Shown here: positions 42,121 to 51,793 of the stretch, in pieces | Layout of the letters: each line of letters begins with the position of its first letter | How positions within the stretch are numbered: position 1 is the first letter of the stretch | Assembly (NCBI GenBank): GCA_021371965.1 | Contig: JAJFVE010000047.1 | Coordinates: 1 to 53,352 of the forward strand | DNA length: 53,352 bases | Origin: Planctomycetaceae bacterium | GTDB lineage: Bacteria > Planctomycetota > Phycisphaerae > SM23-33 | Direction: 5' to 3' | Translations under genes and position numbers: made by a program | Notes under the pieces: model-generated | Told to the model about the DNA's origin: nothing | The model's input: the letters and a program-made list of their open reading frames with translations, nothing else | The model's database searches: none

Positions 42121-44784
42121 ATGGCCGCGAAGAAACATGTGCCTGCGTACAAGAATCCGGACTTGCCGCCCGAGTGGCGGCTGGATGATTTGATCGTCCG
42201 GTTGACGGTCGAAGAGAAGATCTCGCTGCTGTCGGAGACGGCGCCGGCGATCCCGCGGCTGGGGTTGCGGCCGTACAACCACGGTAACGAGGCGCTGCAT
42301 GGGGTGGTTCGGCCGGGGCGGTTTACGGTGTTTCCGCGGCCGACGGGATTGGCGGCGACGTTCAACCCGGCGTTGATCCGCGCGATGGCGTCTGCCGTCA
42401 GCGACGAGGCGCGGGCGGGGCACAATCGCAATCGCGGGCGGATGATCGGCGGGGACTTCGGCGGAAAGTACAACGGGCTGCTGACGTTCTGGTCGCCGGT
42501 GGTGAACATGGTTCGCGACCCGCGCTGGGGGCGCACCGGCGAAACCTACGGTGAAGACCCGCTGCTGACGTCGCTGATGGGCAGCGCCTTCGTGCGCGGC
42601 CTCCAGGGCAGCGGGAAATACATCAAGGCCGTCGCCACGCCCAAGCACTACACCGCCAACAACGAAGAGCACAACCGCTTCAGTTGCAAGGCCGTGATCC
42701 CGCAGCGGTGGCTGCGAGAATACTACCTGCCTGCGTATCGTGCGTGTGTGGCGGCTGGGGCGCAGTCGCTGATGGCCGCGTACAACGCCGTCAATGGCGT
42801 GCCGTGCTCGGCGAACCACTTCCTGCTGACCGAGGTGCTGCGCGAGCAATGGGGCTTCGACGGATACGTCGTGGGCGACCTGAACTCGGTGCCGCTGGTG
42901 ATGAGAGGCCACCACTACACCGCAACGCTCGAGCAGACGGCCGCGGCGTGCCTCAAGGCCGGACTGGACCTCGACAGCGGGTTCCTCTGCTACCCGGCCC
43001 TGGCGCAGGCGCTGGCCGATGGCATGGTGAATATCCGTGATATCGACCGGGCAGTCTATCGCATTTTACAAGGCCGCATGCGACTGGGCCTGCTGGACCC
43101 GCCGGCGATGGTGCCGTTCAACCGCATAAAGCCCGACGTGATCGGCTGCCGCAAGCATCAGGCACTGGCGCTGAAGATCGCGCGGCAGTCGATGGTGCTG
43201 CTGAAGAATGCACCGGTTGTGTGGCACGGGCGTCTCGCCCGTGCAGGCAAGAGCATGGGCGAGACGCCCATGCCACACAACAAGGCGCCGCTGTTGCCGC
43301 TGGACAATTCCAGGATCAAGTCTATCGCCGTCATGGGCCCCAACTGCCTGACGTACAAGCATCATCATTACAGCGGCGAGCCGCTCAACGAGCCCATCAC
43401 GCCGCTGGCGGGGATCATCGCCGCGGCTGGCAAGAGCGTGAAGGTCACGCACGTGCCGTGGCTGAGCCTGGACGCCAAGGGCTTCATGGTGATCCCGGAC
43501 ATGTACCTGCGCCCCGCCGGCGGCGTCGAGACGCAGCAAGGCCTGGCGGGCGAGTACTTCCACAACCACGACCTGCAAGGCAAGCCCGCCGGGCGGCGGG
43601 TCGACGCCCGCATCGAGTTCCACCGCGCCGACCAGCAGCCCGACCCGATGTTCGCCAGCACGCCGCTGTCGATCCGCTGGAGCGGCACGCTCAAGGCACC
43701 CTCGGCAGGCGAATATCAACTCGCGGTTACCTGCGGCGGCGGCGTGCGGCTGCACGTTGACGGCCGCACGATCATCGACAATTGGGACAAGCGCGAAGCC
43801 GGCCGCGACGCGGCCGCGGTGACCTTCGCCGCCGGCCACGAGGCCGCCATCGTCCTGGAGTATCGCGACCTGCCCGACCGCCGCGTCGAGGAGGGCGTGA
43901 CGGCGGCAGTGAAGCTCGAATGGCTGCCGCCGGCCGGGGCGATGGCTCGCCGCAGCGATCCGTACCTGGCTGCCGCAGCCGCGGCCGACGTGGTCATCGC
44001 CGTGCTGGGCACCAATGTGCAGTACGCCGGCGAGGGGCGCGACAAGTTCACGCTGGACCTGCCGGCCGAGCAGGAGCGGTTCATCCGCCGCGTGGCGCGC
44101 GTGAACCCGCGCACGATCGTGGTGCTGGTCAACAGCGAGCCGCTGGCGATCAACTGGATCGACCGCAACGTGCCGGCCGTGCTCGAGGCGTGGTTCCCCG
44201 GCGAGCAGGCCGGGCGGGCCATCGCCGACGTGCTCTGGGGCAAGCACAACCCGGCCGGGCGCCTGCCGATGACTTTCTACAAGAGCACGGCCCAACTGCC
44301 GCCGTTCAACAATTACGACATTGCCCGCGGCCGCACGTATATGTTCCTGCACGACAAGCCGCTCTACGCCTTCGGGTTCGGCCTGAGCTACACGACATTC
44401 GCGTATTCGAGCGTGGGGCTCAGCCGCGGCAGCGTTTCGCCGGGACAGCGCGTCATCGTCAGCGTGCAGGTGACCAACGCCGGCGGGCGCGACGGCGAAG
44501 AAGTGGTGCAGCTCTACGTGTGCAACCGCCGCTCGCGCGCGCCCCAGCCGGTCAAGCAGCTCAAGGGCTTCAAGCGAATAGCGATCAAGGCCGGGCGCAC
44601 GGCGAAGGTCGATATCCCGCTGGCGATCGACGATCTGGCATGGTGGGATGAGCGCGCGGGCGAAGAAGGCCGGTGGGTCGTCGAGGGGGGGGCTTATGAA
44701 ATCATGATCGGCGCCGCCAGCGACGATATCCGCGCGCGGGCGACGTTGAACGTCGTAAACGCGACGGGTCAGGCGAGAGAATAG
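42121..44784 (+). CDS. glycoside hydrolase family 3 protein with PA14 domain
   Basis: An 887-residue protein of the beta-glucosidase/xylosidase family. The N-terminal GH3 barrel includes 'RDPRWGRTGETYGEDP' and the nucleophile region VVGDLNS with Asp253. The second GH3 domain is split by a PA14-like carbohydrate-binding module (about 470-610: 'GLAGEYFHN' to 'VKLEWLPP'). A fibronectin III-like domain ends it ('FGFGLSYTTFAYS', 'DGEEVVQLYV'). Residues 366-387 are encoded by an inserted palindromic repeat. There is no clear signal peptide. It probably cleaves oligosaccharides inside the cell or periplasm. GAGGAT precedes the ATG. Confidence 0.88.
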   Translation: MAAKKHVPAYKNPDLPPEWRLDDLIVRLTVEEKISLLSETAPAIPRLGLRPYNHGNEALHGVVRPGRFTVFPRPTGLAATFNPALIRAMASAVSDEARAGHNRNRGRMIGGDFGGKYNGLLTFWSPVVNMVRDPRWGRTGETYGEDPLLTSLMGSAFVRGLQGSGKYIKAVATPKHYTANNEEHNRFSCKAVIPQRWLREYYLPAYRACVAAGAQSLMAAYNAVNGVPCSANHFLLTEVLREQWGFDGYVVGDLNSVPLVMRGHHYTATLEQTAAACLKAGLDLDSGFLCYPALAQALADGMVNIRDIDRAVYRILQGRMRLGLLDPPAMVPFNRIKPDVIGCRKHQALALKIARQSMVLLKNAPVVWHGRLARAGKSMGETPMPHNKAPLLPLDNSRIKSIAVMGPNCLTYKHHHYSGEPLNEPITPLAGIIAAAGKSVKVTHVPWLSLDAKGFMVIPDMYLRPAGGVETQQGLAGEYFHNHDLQGKPAGRRVDARIEFHRADQQPDPMFASTPLSIRWSGTLKAPSAGEYQLAVTCGGGVRLHVDGRTIIDNWDKREAGRDAAAVTFAAGHEAAIVLEYRDLPDRRVEEGVTAAVKLEWLPPAGAMARRSDPYLAAAAAADVVIAVLGTNVQYAGEGRDKFTLDLPAEQERFIRRVARVNPRTIVVLVNSEPLAINWIDRNVPAVLEAWFPGEQAGRAIADVLWGKHNPAGRLPMTFYKSTAQLPPFNNYDIARGRTYMFLHDKPLYAFGFGLSYTTFAYSSVGLSRGSVSPGQRVIVSVQVTNAGGRDGEEVVQLYVCNRRSRAPQPVKQLKGFKRIAIKAGRTAKVDIPLAIDDLAWWDERAGEEGRWVVEGGAYEIMIGAASDDIRARATLNVVNATGQARE
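43216..43281. repeat. GRDAHAT-type palindrome inserted in frame in the GH3 gene
   Basis: Inverted ends gttgtgtggca (43216-43226) and tgccacacaac (43271-43281) enclose two hairpins, cacgggcg...cgcccgtg (43225-43243) and catgggcg...cgcccatg (43254-43272). The 66-nt length is a multiple of three and adds 22 residues without a stop. It is the same family as 20362-20487. Confidence 0.8.
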
Positions 44785-44793
44785 AGGCCCGCC

Positions 44794-47448
44794 ATGTCGG
44801 CAATCCTTCCCAGGTTCCTCAAGCCCCGAGTCGCCAAGGAACTGGCGACGGTCAAGGTCGCATCGGAAGTGATCGAGGCGGCGCGGATCGACGCGGCGAC
44901 CGTGCTGGAAAAGCTGGCCACCACGCCCAAGGGGCTCACGAGTGAGCAGGCCCAGCAGCGCCTGGAGGAACTGGGACCCAACATGGTCTCGCGCGAGAAG
45001 CGCCACACGCGCCTGCGCCTTCTCGGCCACGCCATGGTCAACCCGCTGGTGATCCTGCTTCTGATCCTGGCGACGCTGGCGTGGGTGGGGGGCGACCACA
45101 GCGCGGCGATGGTCATGACCGCGATGGTCGTGCTGGGGGTGGTGTTGCGGCTGGTGCAGGAATCGCGGGCCGACACCGCCGCGGCCAAGCTCAAGGCGAT
45201 GATCCGCGTGACGGCCACCGTCGTGCGAGACGGCGCCGCGATCGAGACGCCGCTGGCCCAACTGGTCAGGGGCGACGTGATCCGCCTGGCGGCGGGGGAC
45301 ATGATCCCCGCCGACGTGCGGATCCTCTCGTGCAAAGACCTGTTCATCACGCAGGCGAGCCTGACGGGCGAATCGCTGCCGGTGGAAAAGGCCGATGCGC
45401 CCGACGCGCGAACCGACCGCAGCGCGCTGGAACTGTCCAACATCTGCTTCATGGGCACCAGCGTCGAAAGCGGCTCGGCCACGGCCGTGGTCGTCGTGAC
45501 GGGTCTCAAGACGTACCTGGGCCGCATGGCCGGGGCGATGGCGGCCCCCGCGCCGGTGACGAGTTTTGACAAGGGCGTCAATCAGTTCACGTGGCTGATG
45601 ATCCGCTTCATGCTGGTGATGACGCCGCTGGTGTTCCTGATCAACGGCCTGACCAAGGGCAACTGGCACGAGGCGTTCTTCTTCGCGGTGGCGGTGGCGG
45701 TGGGTCTGACGCCGGAGATGCTGCCGATGATCGTGACGGTGTGCCTGTCCAAGGGCGCCATCGCGATGTCGCACAAGAAGGTGATCGTCAAGCGCCTCAA
45801 CTCGATCCAGAACTTCGGGGCCATGGACGTGCTGTGCACCGACAAGACCGGCACGTTGACGCTGGACCGCATTATCATCGAGAAGCACTGCGACGTCGTC
45901 CGCCGCGAAGACGACGACGTGCTGGCGATGGCGTACCTCAACAGCCACTTCCAGACCGGTCTCAAGAGCGCCTTGGACCGCGCGGTGCTGGAACACCGCG
46001 AGGTGCACCAGGAGATCAACGTCCCGCAGTGGGAGAAGGTGGACGAGATCCCCTTCGATTTTTCGCGGCGGCTGATGTCGGTGGTCGTCGAGACGCCCGA
46101 GGACACGCACCGGATCATCACCAAAGGCGCGCCCGAGGAAGTCTTCAAGCGATGCTCGCGATTCGAGCTCAACAACCAGCTTTACACGCTGGAGCACATC
46201 TTTATCCAGGACCTCAAGGAAGAGTACGAGAGCCTCAGCAGTGACGGCTTCCGCGTGGTGGCGCTGGCGTACAAAGACACGCCGCGAAAGGCCGTCTATT
46301 CCAAGGACGACGAGACCGACATGATCCTGCGCGGGTACATGGCGTTTCTCGACCCGCCCAAGGAGTCGGCCGCCCCTGCCCTGGTGGCGCTGCAGAAACA
46401 CGGCGTCACGGCTAAGGTGCTCACCGGCGACAATGATCTCGTCAGCCGCAAGATTTGCAACGAGGTGGGCCTGTCCACCGAGCACATGCTGCTGGGCAGC
46501 CAGGTCGAAGCGATGTCGGATGCGCAACTGGCCGATGAGGCGGAAAAGACCACGCTCTTCGCGCGGCTCTCGCCGGCCCACAAGCAACGCATCATCCGCG
46601 CGCTGCAAAGCCGCGGCCACGCGGTAGGCTATCTTGGCGACGGGATCAACGACGCCTTGGCCCTTCGCGCGGCCGACGTGGGGATCTCGGTAGACTCGGC
46701 GGTCGACATCGCCAAAGAGTCCGCCGACGTGATCCTGCTGGAAAAGAGCCTGCTGGTGCTGGAAGAGGGCGTGCTGGAGGGGCGCAAGGTCTTCGCCAAC
46801 ATTCTCAAGTACGTGCGGATGGGGGCCAGCTCGAACTTCGGCAACATGTTCAGCGTGCTGGGGGCGAGCATCTTTCTGCCTTTTCTGCCGATGGCGCCGA
46901 TCCAGATCCTGACAAACAATCTGCTGTACGATTTCGCCCAGGTGCCGATTCCCACCGACGAGGTAGACCCCGAGCAGATCGCCCGCCCGCGACCCTGGTC
47001 GATCAAGGAAATCACGCGGTTCATCCTGTTCATCGGCCCGTGCAGTTCGATCTTCGACTACACGACGTACTTTATGATGTTCTGGATCATCACGCACTGG
47101 CTGGGCATTCAGTTCAACAGCCCATCCGCCGAGTCGCTCTTCCAGGCGGGCTGGTTCGTAGAGAGCCTGCTGACGCAGACGCTGATCATCCACGTGATCC
47201 GCACCAACCGCATCCCGTTCCTGCAAAGCCGCGCGAGCTGGCCGATGATGGCGATGACGACCGTCATCATGGCCATCGCCATGTGGCTGCCTTTCTCGCC
47301 TGTGGCCGAGGCGCTGGGGTTCCAGGCCCTGCCGGGGATATACTGGCCGCTGCTGGCGGGCACGCTGCTGGCGTACCTGCTGCTGACGCAGGGCGTGAAG
47401 ACCTGGCTGCTCAAGCACGCATGGATCAGTAAGGAGTCTGTCAGATGA
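44794..47448 (+). CDS. mgtA: MgtA-type magnesium-transporting P-type ATPase
   Basis: An 884-residue P3B-type ATPase. The phosphorylation motif DKTGTLT has Asp350, the actuator motif is LTGESLPVEK, and the hinge is 'YLGDGINDALALRAADVGISVD'. About ten membrane helices, with the last ones 'PIQILTNNLLYDFAQVPIPTDEVD' typical of MgtA/MgtB. It imports magnesium at low external Mg2+. GAGG precedes the ATG, 9 nt after the GH3 stop; the downstream UroD-like gene overlaps its stop by 4 nt. No Mg-sensing leader is visible, since the gene lies inside an operon. Confidence 0.9.
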   Translation: MSAILPRFLKPRVAKELATVKVASEVIEAARIDAATVLEKLATTPKGLTSEQAQQRLEELGPNMVSREKRHTRLRLLGHAMVNPLVILLLILATLAWVGGDHSAAMVMTAMVVLGVVLRLVQESRADTAAAKLKAMIRVTATVVRDGAAIETPLAQLVRGDVIRLAAGDMIPADVRILSCKDLFITQASLTGESLPVEKADAPDARTDRSALELSNICFMGTSVESGSATAVVVVTGLKTYLGRMAGAMAAPAPVTSFDKGVNQFTWLMIRFMLVMTPLVFLINGLTKGNWHEAFFFAVAVAVGLTPEMLPMIVTVCLSKGAIAMSHKKVIVKRLNSIQNFGAMDVLCTDKTGTLTLDRIIIEKHCDVVRREDDDVLAMAYLNSHFQTGLKSALDRAVLEHREVHQEINVPQWEKVDEIPFDFSRRLMSVVVETPEDTHRIITKGAPEEVFKRCSRFELNNQLYTLEHIFIQDLKEEYESLSSDGFRVVALAYKDTPRKAVYSKDDETDMILRGYMAFLDPPKESAAPALVALQKHGVTAKVLTGDNDLVSRKICNEVGLSTEHMLLGSQVEAMSDAQLADEAEKTTLFARLSPAHKQRIIRALQSRGHAVGYLGDGINDALALRAADVGISVDSAVDIAKESADVILLEKSLLVLEEGVLEGRKVFANILKYVRMGASSNFGNMFSVLGASIFLPFLPMAPIQILTNNLLYDFAQVPIPTDEVDPEQIARPRPWSIKEITRFILFIGPCSSIFDYTTYFMMFWIITHWLGIQFNSPSAESLFQAGWFVESLLTQTLIIHVIRTNRIPFLQSRASWPMMAMTTVIMAIAMWLPFSPVAEALGFQALPGIYWPLLAGTLLAYLLLTQGVKTWLLKHAWISKESVR

Positions 47449-48530
47449 AAGGCCGTGAAATTGCGCTGGCGACTCTGATGCAACAAGAAGTCAAAGAGCC
47501 GTGTATTAACTATTGCTGGATGACGAACTCGAAGTTTCTCAGCAAGGCCGCCGGGCGCAACTACTGGGACGATAGCGAAAATGCGTTCTACGATTATCTG
47601 CGATACGCCGGGATCAACCTGGTGCCGCAGTACTATCTGCCCGGCGAGGGGCAGCGCAACATCGAACTGGGCCACATGGCCCATGAGCCTCTGCCCGGCG
47701 GCTGGGAGCGCGTCAGCGGGCCGCAGGGCGTGCTGGCGGCCATCGAACGCCTGCCCAGCGACGAGCAGGTGATCCGCGAGTTCAATATCGAGAAGGCGGC
47801 CGCCGATTACGCCAAGTCCAACAATGACCACATGGCCCGCGCCAATGACGAGACGCTGTTCATCGACTGGTTCGGCCAGGCCGACTTCATGGGCGGCTAT
47901 AATCGCTGGGGCTATGAGAACTATCTCATGGCGATGCTGGACTACCCCGAGGCGATGCGGCGCTACTGGCATCACACGGCGCTGCAGGGGCGGCTCTGGA
48001 ACCAGGCCATCGCCCTGGCGGTGGAGAAGCACCACATCGCCCCGTTTGTCTACAGTGGGCAGGACATCTGCTCGGGCAAGGGCCCCATCGCATCGCCGGT
48101 GCTGCTGCGCGAACTGTATTTCCCCGAGCTCAAGTGGTGCCTCGAGCCGCTGATCGAGGCGGGCATCGACATCATCTGGCACTGCGACGGCAACATCATC
48201 CCCATCCTGGACGATCTGCTGGACCTGGGCATCGCCGGCCTGCAGGGGTTCGAGGAAGAGCACGGCGTCGATTACGCCCACATGGTCAAGCTCAAGAGCA
48301 CCGCCGGCCGCTTGCTGGGGATCTGGGGCTGCGTCTCGGTCACCAGCACATTTCCCCACGGCAGCGAAGAGGATGTCCGCCGCAGCGTCGAGCGATCGTT
48401 CACGCTGGCGGGCAAGGGGCGCGGGTTCGTGCTGTCATCCACCAGCAGCGTGATGCCGGAAGTGTCCATCGAGAACATCGAGACGTTCTTCAGCTACGGC
48501 CGCCAGTTCGGGCGAGAGTTCCTGAGCTGA
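47445..48530 (+). CDS. UroD/MtaA-like methyltransferase family protein (third paralogue)
   Basis: A 361-residue protein of the same superfamily as the genes at the window ends but only distantly similar. 'GIDIIWHCDGNIIPILDDLLDLGIAG' is the zinc/substrate region, with His-Cys-Asp-Gly in place of the HCCGS of the others. The ATG overlaps the mgtA stop (ATGA). It converges on the GT39 gene with 4 nt between. Function as for other non-HemE members is unknown. Confidence 0.8.
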   Translation: MKGREIALATLMQQEVKEPCINYCWMTNSKFLSKAAGRNYWDDSENAFYDYLRYAGINLVPQYYLPGEGQRNIELGHMAHEPLPGGWERVSGPQGVLAAIERLPSDEQVIREFNIEKAAADYAKSNNDHMARANDETLFIDWFGQADFMGGYNRWGYENYLMAMLDYPEAMRRYWHHTALQGRLWNQAIALAVEKHHIAPFVYSGQDICSGKGPIASPVLLRELYFPELKWCLEPLIEAGIDIIWHCDGNIIPILDDLLDLGIAGLQGFEEEHGVDYAHMVKLKSTAGRLLGIWGCVSVTSTFPHGSEEDVRRSVERSFTLAGKGRGFVLSSTSSVMPEVSIENIETFFSYGRQFGREFLS

Positions 48531-48534
48531 GCAG

Positions 48535-50304
48535 CTATTCGTCGCCGGCGGGCATGCTGACGCCGCGGGTGGTTGCCGGTTGGGACGCCGGCGGTTTCGT
48601 CGTCGCCGCATCGCGGCGATTCGTCACGAGCCATCGCTGGCCGACGTGTCCGAGTTCTTTCACACGGCGCTGTCCCATGGCGTGCAACTGCGTGAGGGCT
48701 TCTTCGCCAGTGACGAAGAAGTACACCGGGGCGTCCGACAGCATCGCCTGCGAGACGATGGCCGCGTGCTGCTGGAGGGTGTCCTTGCCGGTTTTCTTGT
48801 CCCGCGAGTCCTTGAGCTGCTCGATCTCGGCCACGTCGGCGTAGTACTGGAACGAGCGGTTCTCGCTAGGCCAGTAGTAGTACTTTGCGGTCTTGGCGTC
48901 GGCGGGATCGATCAACCGCACCAATTGCCGCATGCTCTTCATCTCGTAGCCGGCCGGGGCCGTGTGGATCAGCAGGTACATGAACGAAGCCATCACGCCG
49001 GCCACCGCCAGGATGAGCACCAATCCGCGGCGGTTGCGGATGAGGGCGACGATCATGGCCGCGATGACGGCCCCGCCCGCCAGCGCCGGCAGGATGATCG
49101 CCGGCGAGAGGATGCCCAGCCAGTATTCCAGGCCGCCCAGCAGCAGCACGAAGGCGCCGACGGTCACCATCATCGAGATCGCGCCGTGCTTGAGCAGGCC
49201 GTCGCGCTGGTTGGACTGTGCCCATTGCGTCGCCAGGGCCGCCATCAGGACCGTCAGGGGCGCAAAGACCGGCATGATGTAGACGGGCAGCTTGGTCTTG
49301 CTGCACATGAAGAAGATCAGCGGCAGCAGGGCCGCCAGCCACAGGAACATCACCGCCGGCGAGGCGTTGCGAAGACGCCATCGCCGCGGGAACATCCGGA
49401 TGCACGCCCCGGGCAGATAGACCGTCCAGGGCAGCAGCCCGCCCAGCAGGATGGGAATGTACGCCACGCCCGGAAAACCGTGGTTCTTGCCGAATGTCTG
49501 CGTCCCAAATCGGGCCAACGTGTGCTGTCCGAAAAATTGCTCGCCATAGTGCGGGACCGTCCAGCACATGCTCGCGTAAAACGGCAGCGTGATGATGAAG
49601 AATGCCAGCAGCCCACGCAGATGAAAGACTTCGAGCAACCGCCGCGGCCGCCCCGACAGCAGCAGGTATCCGCCCACCACGATCCCAGGCAGCCCCAGGC
49701 CGGCGATGCCCTTGAACAGACACGCCACGCCGCAGCAGGCATAGAATCCCATCCATCCGCCCCATCCGCTGCCCTGGCCTTTGAGCCGCTGGTCCTCGCC
49801 GCGCCAGAAGAACCACAGCGCCGCCCACATGGCGGCCGTGAATGGCATGTCCATGCGGTACCATCGCCCGACGAACAGGAACATGCCGCTCGAGGCCAGC
49901 ATGATCGCCGCCAGCAGGCCCGCCGAGGGGCCGAACATCCGCCGCCCCAGCCGCCACGTCACCAGCGCAGCCAGCAGCGCCGCCAGAGCGGAGATGCCGC
50001 GCCCGCTCAGTTCGCTGCTGCCGGTGAGGATTTCCGCCCCGCCGACGATCCAGAAGTATGGTGCGGGCTTATCGTAGTAGATCTCGCCGTCGAGCATCGG
50101 GACCCACCAGTTGCCGCTGCGGATCATGTTGCGCACGACGAGGGCGCAGCGCGGTTCGTCCGGGTCCAGCAGCGGCAGCGAGTTGATGGCTGTGAAAAAC
50201 AGCGGCAGACAGACGGCCAGCAGAATCGCCAGATGCGTGAAAGTCTCAACGCGCGGGTCGCGCCATAGCGATAGCCGCCCCGCATCCTGTTTTGCCCGCT
50301 TCAT
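48535..50304 (-). CDS. GT39/ArnT-like membrane glycosyltransferase
   Basis: A 589-residue protein with about 12 membrane segments. The first external loop has 'LLDPDEPRCALVVRNM' with the acidic DE typical of the GT-C fold, and 'YYDKPAPYFW' follows, as in ArnT and related polyprenyl-phosphate-sugar transferases. A soluble domain ends the protein ('KYYYWPSENRSFQYYADVAEI'). It would move a lipid-linked sugar to a lipid or protein outside the membrane. The ATG at 50304 (MKRAKQDAG) is chosen; upstream in-frame starts lack a ribosome site. Confidence 0.8.
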   Translation of the reverse strand: MKRAKQDAGRLSLWRDPRVETFTHLAILLAVCLPLFFTAINSLPLLDPDEPRCALVVRNMIRSGNWWVPMLDGEIYYDKPAPYFWIVGGAEILTGSSELSGRGISALAALLAALVTWRLGRRMFGPSAGLLAAIMLASSGMFLFVGRWYRMDMPFTAAMWAALWFFWRGEDQRLKGQGSGWGGWMGFYACCGVACLFKGIAGLGLPGIVVGGYLLLSGRPRRLLEVFHLRGLLAFFIITLPFYASMCWTVPHYGEQFFGQHTLARFGTQTFGKNHGFPGVAYIPILLGGLLPWTVYLPGACIRMFPRRWRLRNASPAVMFLWLAALLPLIFFMCSKTKLPVYIMPVFAPLTVLMAALATQWAQSNQRDGLLKHGAISMMVTVGAFVLLLGGLEYWLGILSPAIILPALAGGAVIAAMIVALIRNRRGLVLILAVAGVMASFMYLLIHTAPAGYEMKSMRQLVRLIDPADAKTAKYYYWPSENRSFQYYADVAEIEQLKDSRDKKTGKDTLQQHAAIVSQAMLSDAPVYFFVTGEEALTQLHAMGQRRVKELGHVGQRWLVTNRRDAATTKPPASQPATTRGVSMPAGDE

Positions 50305-50360
50305 TGCACACAGCATACCGTAGCGGAGGCCCCAAGGCCACACTTGAACCGCTCAAGACG

Positions 50361-51674
50361 CTAGAGACGCTGCTCTAAAGAATGTTCTGCTGCCACCAGG
50401 CCCTTCTGTACATAGATAGGATGGGCAGCGCGGCCGAGCATCGGCAGGCGTGTCGCGAAGGCGATTCCGCACAGCACGCAGCCGGTCCCGCCGATAACGA
50501 CCGCCCATGGCGCGCCCAGCCAGTGTGCCAGCCACCCGCTCAATAGACTGCCGAAGGGCATCATCCCCATAAAGCAGACCGTGTAGAGGCTCATGACGCG
50601 GCCTCGCTTGTCGTCGTCGACGATCGTCTGCAGCAGCGTGTTGCTGGCAACCATCTGGATCATGAAAGAAAATCCCACCACAGCCAGCAGCGCCAGCGAA
50701 ACGTACAGGTTTCGCGACATCGCGAAGACCGCCAGTGCCAGACCGAACAGCACCGCCGCGGCGGCCATCGTCTTGCCTAGACCTCGCGCGCTGCGCCGCC
50801 AGGCCAGCAGGACCCCGCCACCCAAGGCGCCCAGGCCGGTGGCGGCCGTCAAGAACCCCAGCGTGTGCGGGCCGCCACTAAAGATGTCCCTGGCAAATAC
50901 CGGCATCAGCACCGTGTACGGCGTGCCCAACAGGCTCGTGACCGCCAGCAGCAGCAGGATAGCGCGGATGGGGGCGAATCGCATTGAGTACGCCAGCCCC
51001 TCGTGGAGATTGTGCAGGAGGCTCTTTCGCGGCACGGCTGGCGACGGGCGCACCCGCATGGCCAGCAGCGCAGCGATTACCGCTACGAACGTGGCGCCGT
51101 TGATCAGGAAGGAAAGGCCTTCGCCCACCGCATAAATAATCCAGCCAGCCAGCATCGGCCCGACCAGCTTGGCCGAGTTGACCAGGAACGAGTTCAGGGC
51201 GATGGCGTTGGGCAGGTCTTCTTTCTTCTCGAGCATCTCGACGACGAACGACTGGCGGATCGGAATGTCGAAGGCGTTGATGAGCCCCAACGCACAGGCC
51301 AAAGCGATGATCTGCCAGACCTGGATGGTTCCCGTCAGCGTCAGGGCGCCCAGGGCGAAGGCCTGCACCATCGCCAGCGCCTGCGTGACGATCAGCAGCG
51401 TGCGGCGGTTGGTGCGGTCGGCCAGCACCCCGGCCAAGGGAGCCGCCAGAAACGTGAAGATGGAACTGGCAAAGCCCACGACGCCCAGCAGCCACTCCGA
51501 ATCCGTCAGGCGATATACCAACCACGCCAGCGCCGTGCGCTGCACCCACGTCCCGATGAGGCTAGTGCCCTGACCGAGGAAAAACAGTTTGTAGTTGCGA
51601 TGACTCAGGGCGCGCACCAGCGTGCGCCATCGCGGAATGTTGCTCGAGGGAATGGGCGGCTCGGCCGTTGACAT
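50361..51674 (-). CDS. MFS transporter, MFS_3/EntS-like exporter (right copy)
   Basis: A 437-residue paralogue of the exporter at 3538-4911, roughly three-quarters identical by eye, in inverted position. It has the same landmarks ('SLIGTWVQRTALAWLVYRL', 'GVLADRTNRR', 'DDDKRGRVMSLY') but lacks the insert after the fifth or sixth helix. The start at 51674 (MSTAEPPIP) has AGGA upstream, as in the left copy; the frame stays open to 51728 through the promoter. It is divergent from the UroD-like gene, 119 nt apart, with no metallophosphoesterase gene between. Confidence 0.85.
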   Translation of the reverse strand: MSTAEPPIPSSNIPRWRTLVRALSHRNYKLFFLGQGTSLIGTWVQRTALAWLVYRLTDSEWLLGVVGFASSIFTFLAAPLAGVLADRTNRRTLLIVTQALAMVQAFALGALTLTGTIQVWQIIALACALGLINAFDIPIRQSFVVEMLEKKEDLPNAIALNSFLVNSAKLVGPMLAGWIIYAVGEGLSFLINGATFVAVIAALLAMRVRPSPAVPRKSLLHNLHEGLAYSMRFAPIRAILLLLAVTSLLGTPYTVLMPVFARDIFSGGPHTLGFLTAATGLGALGGGVLLAWRRSARGLGKTMAAAAVLFGLALAVFAMSRNLYVSLALLAVVGFSFMIQMVASNTLLQTIVDDDKRGRVMSLYTVCFMGMMPFGSLLSGWLAHWLGAPWAVVIGGTGCVLCGIAFATRLPMLGRAAHPIYVQKGLVAAEHSLEQRL

Positions 51675-51699
51675 TAACTTATGTCCTGACAAAGGTGAT

Positions 51700-51728
51700 A
51701 TGATACCGCGCACCTTCGAGCCGCTCAA
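51700..51728 (-). promoter_or_regulatory. promoter of the right MFS gene
   Basis: On the minus strand TTGAGC (51728-51723), 17-nt spacer, TATCAT (51705-51700). Spacing, -10 and the preceding 'gcgcccgcattg' are conserved with the left copy. Confidence 0.6.
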
Positions 51729-51793
51729 TGCGGGCGCGGGTTAGACAGGCGTGAGTCTGTAGATCGCACGGCGCAACGCCCCAGAGCGACAGA

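Noticed and set aside
44785..44793. Mg2+-sensing leader of mgtA
   Set aside because: Only 9 nt separate mgtA from the GH3 gene, leaving no room for a riboswitch leader.
43066..47418. A 1450-residue open frame on the minus strand
   Set aside because: It lies opposite the GH3 and mgtA genes, is His/Arg/Gln-rich with no domain, and has no ribosome site: a shadow frame.
48580..50268. A 562-residue open frame on the plus strand
   Set aside because: Opposite the GT39 gene, Arg/His/Gln-rich shadow.
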